Source: Ruminococcus sp. (GTDB taxonomy: Bacteria; Bacillota; Clostridia; Oscillospirales; Ruminococcaceae). From it: a DNA stretch of 64,000 nt. A program made the translations under genes and the position numbers. This document shows positions 42,339-53,229 of the stretch, in pieces. Positions within the stretch are counted from its first letter, which is position 1. Each line of letters begins with the position of its first letter. The stretch covers positions 85,737 through 149,736 of the forward strand of contig JAJQEI010000006.1 in assembly GCA_021201755.1 (NCBI GenBank). The letters run 5' to 3'. Under the pieces are notes generated by a model that saw only the letters and a program-made list of their open reading frames with translations, did not search any database and had not been told where the DNA came from.

Positions 42339-42593
42339 ATGGCGACTAAGAAAACAACCGCTGAGACTGCGACCGCAGAAGCGACTGAGACCAGTACGGC
42401 AACCGCAAGCACTAAGACAAAGGCCGAGAAAACCTTTACTCTTACGGCGCTGCAGAAACATTGCCACGAGCTCTTTGGGGTACCTACCGTGGTATTCGCC
42501 GGGGCGACGGCAGGACTTGACACGGATAAAAAGTATACCGTGTCTGAAGTAAAGGACATCATTACGACATGGTGTAAGAAGGAGGTAAAGTAA
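42339..42593 (+). CDS. Small Thr/Ala-rich phage protein
   Basis: RBS aggagg; directly before sheath. Confidence 0.6.
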   Translation: MATKKTTAETATAEATETSTATASTKTKAEKTFTLTALQKHCHELFGVPTVVFAGATAGLDTDKKYTVSEVKDIITTWCKKEVK

Positions 42594-42594
42594 T

Positions 42595-43929
42595 ATGGCA
42601 GGTGGAATTTTCGACAAGATCGTGGGCAAAGTACGTCCCGGTACTTACGTCAATTTCAAAGATAAATCTCAGGAAAGCATTAAAGGCGCGTCCAGAGGTA
42701 CTGTGCTGCTTCCGCTCGCTAATACGGACTACGGCCCCGCAGGTGAAATGATTACCTTGACCGGCGCCGCACCCGATTCTGCGGCAGCTAAGCTTGGCTA
42801 CAGCGTTTACGACACTGACGACGCCGGCAATATGCTTTTGATTCGCGAGGCGTTTAAGAACGCTTCTACGGTTATTGTGTATATTTGCACAGAGGGCACG
42901 GCTACTGCGTCGGGGTCCGGCGGCGGTCTTACTGCTACGGCAATTTATGCCGGCGCAAGAGGCAACTCCCTGACTTACGTCGTGGAGGAAAACCCGGTAA
43001 GTGGCTACGACGTTTCCGTTTATTTGGACGGCAGCAAGGTTGAGGCCTTTGAGGGAATCACCTCGGCAGACGACCTTGCAGACAGCGCGTATATTACGTT
43101 CGCTGTGGACGGTGACCTTGCGGAGACTGCGGGCGTTACCCTGACGGGAGGCACGAGCGGTATGACCGCAAATGCGGATATTACCGCGCTTTTGGAAGCT
43201 GCTGACAATGTGTCTTTTGACACGATGGCATTCCCGTTTAAGGACAGCACTCTTCTCTCTGCAGCAAAGACTAAGGTCAAGTATATGTGCGAGAATGAGG
43301 GTAAGAAGGTACAGGTCGTTGTGGCGAACATGACGAGCCCCGACTACGAGGGCGTTATCAACGTCATCAACTCTTACGAGCTGGAGTCCGGCGAGCTTAC
43401 AGCTGCGCAGGCGACCGCATTTGTTGCGGGCATGACAGCAGGCACAACCTATACGGAGAGCAATACCTATCGTACCGTTAAAGGCGCTATTGCGGTCGTG
43501 GACGCTAAGAGCCACGAGGAAGCGGTCGAGACAATTAACAACGGTGAGTTTTTCTTCTCGGTTAACGAGCAGGGTGCGGTCGTGGTTGAGTACGATATTA
43601 ACTCCCTGATTACGTTCTCCGACGGCAAGGGCGAAAGCTATCGCAAGAACAGGGTGCTCCGTGTGCTTGACGCTTTCCACAACAGCTTAGTGCTGAATTT
43701 CCCGCCGAATAAGTACGACAACAGCTCTACTGGCTGGAATATTATGGAAGGTATCGGCAAGAGCATTTTGAAGCTCTACTACGAGGCCGGCGCTATCGAC
43801 GATGTTGATTACGACGAGGACTTCCTCGTAGACCGTGAGAACAGTGCAGGCGACCAGATCTATTTTGATGTAGGTATCAAGCCTATAGACAGTGCTGAGA
43901 AACTGTTCTTCACAGTGACTACTCGATAA
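42595..43929 (+). CDS. Tail sheath protein
   Basis: GKVRPGTYVNFKDKS...RGTVLLPLANTDYGP; C-term FDVGIKPIDSAEKLFFTVTTR. Confidence 0.93.
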   Translation: MAGGIFDKIVGKVRPGTYVNFKDKSQESIKGASRGTVLLPLANTDYGPAGEMITLTGAAPDSAAAKLGYSVYDTDDAGNMLLIREAFKNASTVIVYICTEGTATASGSGGGLTATAIYAGARGNSLTYVVEENPVSGYDVSVYLDGSKVEAFEGITSADDLADSAYITFAVDGDLAETAGVTLTGGTSGMTANADITALLEAADNVSFDTMAFPFKDSTLLSAAKTKVKYMCENEGKKVQVVVANMTSPDYEGVINVINSYELESGELTAAQATAFVAGMTAGTTYTESNTYRTVKGAIAVVDAKSHEEAVETINNGEFFFSVNEQGAVVVEYDINSLITFSDGKGESYRKNRVLRVLDAFHNSLVLNFPPNKYDNSSTGWNIMEGIGKSILKLYYEAGAIDDVDYDEDFLVDRENSAGDQIYFDVGIKPIDSAEKLFFTVTTR

Positions 43930-43943
43930 GGAGGGAATAAGAA

Positions 43944-44381
43944 ATGGCAGTAATGGAATATAACAAAAATCCTATCTCTCTGAGAGAAGATAAAATTTTC
44001 ATTGACGGCATTGAGTGCTTGGATAGCATTAAGTGCGAAATCAAGTTTACGCCTGATGTATGGACCGGCCGCCAGCTCGGTGAAATCACGCAGAGCAGCA
44101 GATGGCTGGGCGCAGCCATTTCCAGCACGATTACCCGCAGACGTTCCACCCCGTGGCTGCGTGAGGCAATCAAGCAGTACATGAACGACAAGGGCACGCC
44201 GGAATTCACCATTTAGGGTATTATGGACGACGAAAACAGCGACTACTACGCAGATAACGGCAGCGAAACTATTACCTGTGTGGGCTGCGTCCTGACCGGC
44301 GACCTTAACCTGATTAACCTTGACAGCGGCGGCGAAGTTGTTGACGACACTATCAGCTTCAACGCAAAGGATATTGTGTAA
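43944..44381 (+). CDS. Tail tube protein with in-frame TAG at 44214-44216
   Basis: GTPEFTI(TAG)GIMDDENSDYYADNGSETITCVGCVLTGDLNL. Confidence 0.82.
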
Positions 44382-44406
44382 TATCTGCAAGGGCAACCGA
44401 AAAACG

Positions 44407-44445
44407 CCCCTCTTAGGCGGCCAGCTTAAGAGGGGCTATTATTTT
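44407..44445 (+). terminator. Rho-independent terminator-like hairpin
   Basis: CCCCTCTTA...TAAGAGGGG ctattattttt. Confidence 0.7.
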
Positions 44446-44467
44446 TAGTAAAGGAGATTTTGCTATT

Positions 44468-45114
44468 ATGGCGACTACTACAAAAAAGGACCTTAAGTAT
44501 TTTATGAGAAGCACCGAGGCGGAGGTCGTTACCGCTCCCGGTCCCGACAGCTTCAAGGATGAGGACGGCAACGTTATCAATTTTGAAATCAAGGTTTTGT
44601 CCTCAGCTGAAATCAACAAGATTAACGACGCTTACAGAAAGAGGAGTATTGCGACCGACAAGTGCGGCAACCCTCTGACAAATGGGAATGAAATTGTCTG
44701 GAAAACAGAGAGGGACAATGCGAAGGCAAGCCGTCATATTATCGTCGAAGCTTTGCAGTACCCGAATCTGAAAGACTCGGACTTGATGAAATATTACAAC
44801 TGTGTCGACGCTACAGAAATGCCGCTTCTGGTATTCCCGAAAACGGACGAGTACGCTCATGTTACCCGTATCGTTATGCAGGCGCTCGGCCTTGCCGACG
44901 CAGTAAGCGACGACGAGGAGCTTGAAGCAGCAAAAAACTCGTAAGCACTCCCGGCTCAGACGGCTATTGGCCGCACGTCCTATGGCAGCGACACAATCTC
45001 AGGTTTGAGGATTACTACAATATGCCAAGGCGCGTACAGCTTCTGTATATCGCCTCTGAGCTTGAGGAGGATAAACACCCGGTAAGGCATGACACGGTAA
45101 AAGCAAAAGCATAA
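44468..45114 (+). CDS. Tail assembly chaperone; 0-frame product ends 44944, -1 frameshift product ends 45114
   Basis: XkdN-like protein; A_AAA_AAC slippery site at 44932-44938; 58 further codons open in -1 frame. Confidence 0.8.
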
Positions 45115-45129
45115 GAAGGAGGTGGCAAT

Positions 45130-48100
45130 GTGGCTGAATTATCGGCAAGATTTAAGTTAATCGATGAAATGAGCGATAAGCTCGGGCAAATGGCTGAAGC
45201 CGGCCAGCAGACGACAGAACGCTGGGAAGGCGCCGGCGAAGCGGCGAGCTCCGCATTTGAGGGCGTGTCCGGCGCCGTCTCTTCTGCTGTGTCGTCTATC
45301 GACGGCATTGCTACCTCTATTGACAGTTATAACTCTGCCGTGAATGACGCAGCAGGCACGACGGATTACTGGACCGACGCCATAGGCAACTACAGCAAGA
45401 GCGCTCTTGAGGCTATGTACAGTACCGAAGAGCTTGTTGACATGGGTTATAAATCGGCGGAAGCTCTTGAGGAAGAACGGAGCGTTATGGAGCTTTGCGA
45501 AATGGCGAGCAGTGATTTAAGCGACGCCCTTGAACAAGCCTCTGACGCAAATACCGGCCTTGCTGAAGCAATCAGTGAGGCAAGCAAAATGACTGAGGAG
45601 CTTGCCGAAAACGATAAAGTCTCCGAGCAGGCGAAGCAAGCCCTGCAGGAGGCGACCGAGAATGCAAGCCGAGCGTTTGAGGAATTGGAGTCTACGCAGC
45701 GAGCGGCCCAAGCTGCAATGGACGAGTACAACGCCGTAACGGAAAGCGGTACTGCTTCTATCGGCGAGCTTGAGGCAGCGGGCTTGACAGCGGCTGAAGC
45801 TGCGGACAAGTTAGCCGAAGCAAACGCCAAAGCTGCCGAGGCGTCAGACGAATTGTCGAAGGCTACGGAGGACGCCTCGAAAGAAGCGGAAGAAGCTGAA
45901 AAATCCGGTGTCGACACGGCGAACGGCATTGCAAGCGCCTTAGCTGCTGCCGGAATTACTGCTACTGTCAAGGAAGCAGCCGAGGCCGTATATGACTTCG
46001 CAGACGCCTTCTCTGAAGCGGAAAGTACGGTTATACTTGCAACCGGCGCGACCGGTGAGGCTTTAGACAGCTTGACCGACAGCATGATGAACGTATACGC
46101 CGCAAGCAAAACGGGAAGTCTTGACGATACCGCTTCCGCCGTCGGTGAAATCAATACCCGCCTCGGTTATACAGGAGAAGCCCTTGAGGAAACGACAGAG
46201 CTCTTCCTCGATTTTGCCGACGTAACTGGCGGCGACGCCGCGAGCTCGGTACGAAGCGTAACGCAGCTCATGAATCAGTGGAACGTTGACGCAAGCGAAA
46301 TGGAAACTATGTTGTCGAAATTGACCTACGCCGGACAGGCGAGCGGTATCAGTGTAGACACTCTTTCCTCTCAGCTTACCAGCAATAAGGCAATCCTCGA
46401 CCAGCTCGGTTTTAGCCTTGATGAAGCGACTGCGTTATTCATGAATATGGAGCTTGAGGGCACGCAGACAAGCGCAGTTATGATGGGCTTTAGAACAGCC
46501 CTCTCAAACGGTGCAATCAGCTCCCTTGAGGACCTTTACGACATTCTGGAGCAGGCCGAGCAGGGTTTACTCTCTACCGAAGAAGCGGCAGATATTTTCG
46601 GAAGCCGCGCGGGCGTCGCAATCGTAAATGCGGCGCAGTCAGGTGTGTTCAATTTGGAGGATTTTGTCAGTGCTCTTGAGAATGCTGATGGTACTCTTTT
46701 CACTACCGTCGAAGCAACGCAGACCCTCGATGAGAAATGGGAGCAGGCCACGAATAATATCAGCGCAGCCTTTACAAGCGCAGTCGAGCCTACTTTGAGC
46801 AGTCTGTCAAGCGGGTTTGCCGATGTGGTAAATGGTTTTGGTACGTTCCTCAACGAGCACCCACTCATAACGAAGGGCCTTGTAGCTATCGGTGTTGCGC
46901 TCGGAAGCGTTGCGGCCGCGTTCGCTATACTTTCAGCGGCGACGGTCGCATATAACGCAGCAGTTGCAATCTCTACGGCATTTACCGCAGCATTCGGTAC
47001 AACGCTATCGGTGGCGATTTGGCCTATTACCTTGGTTGTAGCTGCTATTGCGGCAGTAGTCGCAATCGTCGCTACGCTGTCTAAAAACCTCAGCAGTGCA
47101 AGCGATGAAACTGAAGGTATGACCGCTACGACTAAAGCCCAGTATTACGAGCTGCAGGACCTCAACGCCGAGTACGAAAAGGCGGTACAGGAACACGGCG
47201 AGTTATCTAACGAGGCCTCGTCCCTGAAGTATCAAATCGATGATTTGACCGAAGCCTATGAAGCCAGCAAGCAGTCTGTTGAGGAGTATGTTTCAGAAAT
47301 CGATGAAATGATTACCTCTAATCGTGAGGCAATCCAGTCTTTCGAAGATAATATTGCGGCGATTGACGATTCCGAAACAAGTAATTTTGCTTTAATTGCG
47401 AAACTGAATGGCCTCACTTCTTCTACAGCGCAGACCAGTGAAACACAAACGGCTATGCAGGCCGTAATTGATTCCTTAAACGGCAGTATTGAAGGTCTAA
47501 ACCTGACTTACGAAGATTTAATTTCTAATCAGGACAGCACCATAGAGTCAATTAAGGAAGCAGCTAAGGCCCAGGCTGAGCAAGAGCGTCAAGCTGAGAA
47601 ATACGAAGAATGGATTGAGTTGCTTAAGCAGCAAGCCCAGTATCAGAAAGAGCTTGCTGCCGCTACCGATGAGGTTACTCTTGCGGAAGAACAGGCCGAA
47701 GCGGCGCATGAAGAATATTACAACACAATTATTGGCTCTAACTGGAAAGCGATTTATACGACTTGGGGCTTTGGCGATATTGCGAACGCTTGGGAGGACG
47801 CGCAAGACACGCTCGAAGCGGCGCAGGGCGTACAAAACGACCTGCAGGCCGAGCTTGACGACACAAACAGTAAAATTGCCGAGCTTGAAGAGGAGCTTGG
47901 CCTTGTCGCTGACGCTGTAGAAGAGGATGAGAACGCTGTTATCGATTATCAAGCGGCGGCAGAAACGGCCTACGCAAGCGTGCAGGAAAGTGTAGAGGAG
48001 CTTGTCGCAGCGTATGAAGAAGCCTATGACGCAGCTCTTGAAAGCTTCCAAGGCCAGTTTGACCTCTTTGACGAGGCAAGCACGGAATCCGAGGAGTACC

Positions 48101-49272
48101 TTGAGTCTACTGTTCAGGCAGCGCAGGAAGCCTTAAATACTCAGCTCGAGTACTGGGAAACCTATAACGCAAATCTGGAAGCTTTAACTGCTTACGGCGA
48201 GGGCTTAACCGGTGAAGCGAAGGAAAATTACGAGGCTCTCTTAGAGTACGCTTCTGACGGCAGCGAGCAAGCGGCAGGTCTTGCAGCAAGTATGGCAGAC
48301 GCTATTGAAAATGGCGGCGAAGCGGAAATTGAATACTTAGCAAATACCCTTGCGGAAGTAGCAGCTCAACAGGAAACCGCAGCGGCAACTACTGCTGAAT
48401 GGCAAACTGACTTTACCGAGCAAATGCAGGGTTATGCTGATGAGATGGCGTCGATTATGACTGACAACCTCAACTTGTCAGACGAAGCGGCAGCCTCTGC
48501 GCAGGCCACGATTACCAGTTACGCAAATTCAATTCTTGCTCAAGAGGCGACAGCCGTATCGGCAGCGCAGTCTGTAGCAAATGCAGTCAGTGCAGCTTTG
48601 TCCGGTACAAGTGTAAGTGTATCGACCGGCAGCGGCAGTGGTAGCTCAAGTGTGAGCTACGCAGCTATGGAGGCAACAGGTACTACCTACTCGCCTGATA
48701 CCTTTATCGCAGGTGAGCGCGGGCGTGAGCTTGTCGTACCTGCACACTCAGCAGGGTCGCTTGACGGTGAGAATTATTATATCGCCGGTGAAAATGGTCC
48801 CGAGCTTATCGTGGGTGAGCCCGGCAGCGAAGTATTCCCGGCGAGTGAGACGGACCGCTTAATTGCAGCCCTCAACGGTATGAAAAACGATAGTGTAAGC
48901 GCTGTTGTGCAAAATACGCAAGTCGTTATTTACAACACGTATGAAGGCGCAAGCACCTATGAAGGCGACCGCCTCTTCAATACCTACGAGGGTGCGAACA
49001 CTTACAAAGGTGACACCGCTCTAAGTAATTACTCAAGTACCGTTCAGGTGCTGGAGACTACCGGCGACAGTGAAGAGTCGACCGGCTCTTTAAAAACGGT
49101 CAAGAGGATATTCCTTGAAATTGCCGGCAGCGGAGCGATTGAGCTCGGCGGCAACGGCGAAGCCGATAAAGAGACAGTCCTTGCGATTCTTTACGAATAC
49201 CTGAAGCCGGTGCTTTCGGAAATCTTGCGGCAGGAAATTTACGAGGAAGGAGACTACAGCTATGGTTACTAA
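45130..49272 (+). CDS. Tail tape measure protein
   Basis: 1380 aa, coiled coil + hydrophobic segment; FIAGERGRELVVPA...IAGENGPELIVGEPGSEVFPA. Confidence 0.93.
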   Translation: MAELSARFKLIDEMSDKLGQMAEAGQQTTERWEGAGEAASSAFEGVSGAVSSAVSSIDGIATSIDSYNSAVNDAAGTTDYWTDAIGNYSKSALEAMYSTEELVDMGYKSAEALEEERSVMELCEMASSDLSDALEQASDANTGLAEAISEASKMTEELAENDKVSEQAKQALQEATENASRAFEELESTQRAAQAAMDEYNAVTESGTASIGELEAAGLTAAEAADKLAEANAKAAEASDELSKATEDASKEAEEAEKSGVDTANGIASALAAAGITATVKEAAEAVYDFADAFSEAESTVILATGATGEALDSLTDSMMNVYAASKTGSLDDTASAVGEINTRLGYTGEALEETTELFLDFADVTGGDAASSVRSVTQLMNQWNVDASEMETMLSKLTYAGQASGISVDTLSSQLTSNKAILDQLGFSLDEATALFMNMELEGTQTSAVMMGFRTALSNGAISSLEDLYDILEQAEQGLLSTEEAADIFGSRAGVAIVNAAQSGVFNLEDFVSALENADGTLFTTVEATQTLDEKWEQATNNISAAFTSAVEPTLSSLSSGFADVVNGFGTFLNEHPLITKGLVAIGVALGSVAAAFAILSAATVAYNAAVAISTAFTAAFGTTLSVAIWPITLVVAAIAAVVAIVATLSKNLSSASDETEGMTATTKAQYYELQDLNAEYEKAVQEHGELSNEASSLKYQIDDLTEAYEASKQSVEEYVSEIDEMITSNREAIQSFEDNIAAIDDSETSNFALIAKLNGLTSSTAQTSETQTAMQAVIDSLNGSIEGLNLTYEDLISNQDSTIESIKEAAKAQAEQERQAEKYEEWIELLKQQAQYQKELAAATDEVTLAEEQAEAAHEEYYNTIIGSNWKAIYTTWGFGDIANAWEDAQDTLEAAQGVQNDLQAELDDTNSKIAELEEELGLVADAVEEDENAVIDYQAAAETAYASVQESVEELVAAYEEAYDAALESFQGQFDLFDEASTESEEYLESTVQAAQEALNTQLEYWETYNANLEALTAYGEGLTGEAKENYEALLEYASDGSEQAAGLAASMADAIENGGEAEIEYLANTLAEVAAQQETAAATTAEWQTDFTEQMQGYADEMASIMTDNLNLSDEAAASAQATITSYANSILAQEATAVSAAQSVANAVSAALSGTSVSVSTGSGSGSSSVSYAAMEATGTTYSPDTFIAGERGRELVVPAHSAGSLDGENYYIAGENGPELIVGEPGSEVFPASETDRLIAALNGMKNDSVSAVVQNTQVVIYNTYEGASTYEGDRLFNTYEGANTYKGDTALSNYSSTVQVLETTGDSEESTGSLKTVKRIFLEIAGSGAIELGGNGEADKETVLAILYEYLKPVLSEILRQEIYEEGDYSYGY

Positions 49273-49927
49273 TTATCAGATGTGGATTACCTATAACGCC
49301 GAAGCTGAAAAGCTCCGCATTCCCGTACTTCTTGAGAAGTTTACCGTAAATATCGGAAGCAATAATAGCAGCGTTGATGTAGCGGAGCTTGACGAAATCG
49401 TTGTGAAGCAGGCCGCGCCTGCGCTTCAATTCTCGTTTGAGAGCTTCTTTCCTAAGAAGTCTTTCCCGGGACTAAGCGTAAGTAGCTTGACCGCGCCGCT
49501 GACCTGTGTATCAAAGTTGAAATCGTGGTACGAAGGTGATAAGCCCGTACATCTGATTTTAACCGACGTCGGTGTAGATATGTATTGTACGATTGAGGAT
49601 TTTACCTACTACGAGCAGGGCAGCAACGTTGGCACGATTCACTACAACTTGACCCTAAAGGAATACAGGGAAGTCACGGTACGGTCAGTAACGGTTAAGA
49701 CTTCTACCTCAACCGCTACGGTGCAAAGCACGGAAACCCAAGTCGATAATTCTACTACGCCACAGACCTACACGGTCAAGAGCGGCGACTGCTTATGGAA
49801 TATCGCGAAGAAATACTACGGCTCGGGCTCTAAGTATACTGTGATTTATAATGCGAATAAATCCGTTATCGGTAGTAACCCCAACCTTATTTACCCGGGG
49901 CAGGTTTTGACGATACCCGCGGCGTAA
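49262..49927 (+). CDS. XkdP-like LysM baseplate protein
   Basis: C-terminal LysM YTVKSGDCLWNIAKKYYGSGSKYTVIYNANKS. Confidence 0.88.
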   Translation: MVTNYQMWITYNAEAEKLRIPVLLEKFTVNIGSNNSSVDVAELDEIVVKQAAPALQFSFESFFPKKSFPGLSVSSLTAPLTCVSKLKSWYEGDKPVHLILTDVGVDMYCTIEDFTYYEQGSNVGTIHYNLTLKEYREVTVRSVTVKTSTSTATVQSTETQVDNSTTPQTYTVKSGDCLWNIAKKYYGSGSKYTVIYNANKSVIGSNPNLIYPGQVLTIPAA

Positions 49928-49942
49928 AGGAGGTGCGGCCGA

Positions 49943-51217
49943 TTGACTACAAAAATCAGTCTTATCATACTAAAAACCGGTGCGACAAGCGGCAAAGAAA
50001 TCTCCCAGCTTGTCGAGTCGATTACGTGGAGCGGTCGAAGAGGCAGCCCTACTCGAACACTAAAATTTACGCTTTTAGACAACGACGGCTATAAGCATGC
50101 GAGAAGCGAAATTGATATAGAGTCTGGGTACCACTGTATTTTCTCGTATAATGGCACGGAGCTATTCCGGGGAATGATTATGCGGCAAACGGCAAGTTAT
50201 AAAAAGACCGCGGACTATATCGCTTACGATATGGGAATTTACCTCTCCAACAATAAAGATACGTTCGTTTACGAGAATAAAACTGCGACGGACGTATTCA
50301 AGGACGTGTGCAGCCGCTTTGGTATTCTGGTCGAGAGCGCTGCGCAGACGACTTATACCATACCCGACCTCACGAAGAAAAAGACAACGGGCTGGGACGC
50401 TATCGAAGACGCGCTCAGCCTTGACTATGAAAATACCGGTGTGAAGCACTATGTGTTTTCCGAGGGCGGAAAACTGTATTTGAAGAAGCGCCTCGAAAAT
50501 GTGAAGCAGTGGGTTTTAGAAACCGACGTAAATATCTCGACTTATCAATACATGAAAAGTATTGAGGATATTAAGACGAGAATCAAGCTCCTGTCCAGCG
50601 AGGGTACGGTTTTAGCTCAGGCGCAAGACGATTCACTTGAAGCAAAAATAGGTACCTTTCAGGATATAGACACACCGGATGAAAGCCTGACAACGGCACA
50701 GATTACCGCTCTTGCGAAATTCCTCTTAGAGGAAAAGAGCACGCCCGAACGTACTCTTACCCTTGATAAGGTCCTCGGCTTGCCAGACGTTATCTCTGGT
50801 GTAGGCATGTTTATCAATATCCCGCACTTGGGCCTCAGCAAGACCTTTTACGTGGACGAGGATAAACACACTTTTGAAGGAGAATTGCACACTATGTCGT
50901 TAACGCTCAATCTTACGCCGGTAGAAACTTCAAGCAGCTCAAACAGTACAAGCTCAAGTAGCTCAAGCTCAAGTAGCTCAAGCTCAAGTGATACGAGCAG
51001 TACGGGTTATAAAGTCGGCGATATTGTTCAGTTTAACGGCGGTAAATGTTGTGCTGCAAGCTCAACGAGCAGTCCGTCAAAAACTAATCTTTCTGCGGGC
51101 CCCGCGAAGATTACGTATATTTCTACAGCCTCGTCTGCGGCGCACCCGTATCACTTAGTGCATACAGACGGACAGACTGAAGTATATGGCTGGGTAGACG
51201 CCGGTACGTTTAGTTAG
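49943..51217 (+). CDS. XkdQ-like hub protein (gpD/gp27-like)
   Basis: WSGRRGSPTRTLKFTLLDNDG; Ser-rich linker. Confidence 0.82.
   Translation: MTTKISLIILKTGATSGKEISQLVESITWSGRRGSPTRTLKFTLLDNDGYKHARSEIDIESGYHCIFSYNGTELFRGMIMRQTASYKKTADYIAYDMGIYLSNNKDTFVYENKTATDVFKDVCSRFGILVESAAQTTYTIPDLTKKKTTGWDAIEDALSLDYENTGVKHYVFSEGGKLYLKKRLENVKQWVLETDVNISTYQYMKSIEDIKTRIKLLSSEGTVLAQAQDDSLEAKIGTFQDIDTPDESLTTAQITALAKFLLEEKSTPERTLTLDKVLGLPDVISGVGMFINIPHLGLSKTFYVDEDKHTFEGELHTMSLTLNLTPVETSSSSNSTSSSSSSSSSSSSSDTSSTGYKVGDIVQFNGGKCCAASSTSSPSKTNLSAGPAKITYISTASSAAHPYHLVHTDGQTEVYGWVDAGTFS
50936..50994 (+). repeat. Tandem Ser-coding AGCTCAAG-type repeats within hub gene
   Basis: Repeated agctcaagt units encoding poly-Ser. 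Confidence 0.75.
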
Positions 51218-51228
51218 GAGGCGATAAG

Positions 51229-51639
51229 ATGGCCAACGAAACGAGCTTAAAAGGAATTATTCAAGGCATGATGTTTGACAGTGCGGAACTCATGCAGGGA
51301 ACGGTTATTTCTGCAAGTCCTCTAAAAATTCAGATGGCGAACGATGAAAAACTGATTATCAACGAGCGCATTACCGTTGTGCCGAGGCACCTCAGTGACT
51401 ACACGACAACCGCGATCTATACCGTCGGCGACGGCAGCTTAAACAGTGTTACGACCACAAGCGGCGCACACAGCGGGCACACGAGCGGCGACGGCACGCA
51501 CTACCACCCTCTCTCAACGTTTACGCTGACAGAGGGTACGATAACGGTATATAACGCACTGAAAACCGGTGAAAAGGTTTATGTACTGTCCCTCAACAGG
51601 GGCAAGCTCTATTATGTTTTAGACAGGGTGGTGAGCTAA
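51229..51639 (+). CDS. XkdR/DUF2577-like baseplate protein
   Basis: Position and SPLKIQMANDEKLIINERITVVPRHLSDY. Confidence 0.82.
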   Translation: MANETSLKGIIQGMMFDSAELMQGTVISASPLKIQMANDEKLIINERITVVPRHLSDYTTTAIYTVGDGSLNSVTTTSGAHSGHTSGDGTHYHPLSTFTLTEGTITVYNALKTGEKVYVLSLNRGKLYYVLDRVVS

Positions 51640-52097
51640 TGGCCGAAAGTGTTGTAGTACCTATTGGAATTGATACAATTTCCGAATCAGAAGAATTGCC
51701 GAGCAAGACCTACGGCCTTACGCTTGACACGAAGCGGGCCGTTGGCAAATATGCGGACGGTACCGAGGTTATATACCACGGGCGAATTATCGGTTACGTA
51801 GACGGACAAGCGGCTGTACAGCAGGCCATACGCAAGGCCCTGATTACTCCTCGCTTCAAATGCCTTATCTATGACAACCAGTACGGCAGCGAAATCGAGG
51901 ACGCCGTTACGGTCAACGACGCAACGAGGGAATACATCGAAGCGGTTATCCCGGGTTTTGTCGAGGACTGTTTAAGGCCTGATACCCGTATTCTCGGCGT
52001 ATCGAATTTTGCCTTTGAGTTTAAGGACGACGGCGCGTATATCAGCTTTGACGCTGATACTATTTTCGGCAAAATAAATATATCGGAGGCGATTTAG
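51639..52097 (+). CDS. XkdS/DUF2634 baseplate wedge protein
   Basis: QAIRKALITPRFKCLIYDNQYGSEIED. Confidence 0.85.
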   Translation: MAESVVVPIGIDTISESEELPSKTYGLTLDTKRAVGKYADGTEVIYHGRIIGYVDGQAAVQQAIRKALITPRFKCLIYDNQYGSEIEDAVTVNDATREYIEAVIPGFVEDCLRPDTRILGVSNFAFEFKDDGAYISFDADTIFGKINISEAI

Positions 52098-52098
52098 A

Positions 52099-53229
52099 AT
52101 GTTTGAAGATTATACAGCGGAAGCGCTGCTTGAGGACGTATTGTCAAAAGCTCCCGACGGGATAGATACCCAAGCAGGGAGCATTTTTTATGACGCAATC
52201 TCGGGTATCATTGAGCAAATCGCAAAAATGTATACCGACCTTGACCAGATTTTTAATTACGTCTTTATCTCAACGGCCTCCGGTGAATATCTTGACATGA
52301 AAGCCAGCAAGTACGGCATGACGAGAAACGCAGCGACTGCCGCAAAGTATTACCTTGTATATGAAGGCACGGCGCCCGAAGCGGGCGCAAGGTTTTTCCA
52401 CAGCGATACCGGCCTGTATTTTTATATCGAAGAAATCGAAACCGACGACGGTACCGAGCTTATCCTCGTCGCTGAAGAAGCAGGTACGGATGGCAACAAT
52501 ATCGCTGAAGGTGATTTAGCCGTACCAGTCAATACAATTACGGGCCTTACCTCTTCCACGTTTGGCGCCGTTTGCGAATATGGCACGGACGATGAGGACG
52601 ACGACAGTTTGAGGACTTGTATTTAGGAGAAAATCGCAGGCCCTGCCGAAAACGGAAACAAGCAGCACTATAAAACATGGTGTGAAAGTATCGACGGTGT
52701 AGGCCTTGCGAGAATTACCCCTCTGTGGAATGGCCCGAATACCATCAAGGGCGTACTTATCAGCCCTTTAGGACTTCCCGTCTCGGACAGTATCGTTGAA
52801 GAAGTACAGGAATATATCGACCCGGCAACGCTGGGGCAGACTGTAGAGGTTGACGGTAAAACTTATGTTGTAGGCGATGGCCTCGGCGAAGGGGTCGCCA
52901 ACTTGGGCGCGCACTTCACTGCAGCGGCAGCCGACAGCGTAGGGATAACCGTAGAATTTACAGCAACGTTATCAAGCAGTGCCTCAAGCGACGACGCCGT
53001 AGAGGAAGTGACCGAGGCGCTTGAAGATTATTTTGCCGAACTTGTTTTAGAGACGGAGGACGCTTCTGACATTATTGTGCGTCTGACAGCGGTCGGTGCG
53101 ATTATCGCAAGTGCGAGCAGCATTCTCGATTACAGCGACCTCACTCTTAACGGAGATACCGAAAACATTTCTCCAGGCGACGATGGCGTACCTGCTGTGA
53201 CAGAGGTGGTTGTCAATGTCGAGAGCTGA
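52099..53229 (+). pseudogene. Baseplate J/XkdT-like protein interrupted by TAG at 52624-52626
   Basis: IDTQAGSIFYDAISGIIEQIAKMYTDLDQ...KIAGPAENGNKQHYKTWCESIDGVGLARI. Confidence 0.85.

Noticed and set aside
42562-43680. Long minus-strand ORF (372 aa) opposite the tail sheath gene
   Set aside because: Antisense shadow of a well-supported CDS.
50936-50994. agctcaagt repeats as a regulatory or CRISPR-like array
   Set aside because: In-frame Ser codon repeats forming a linker in the hub protein.
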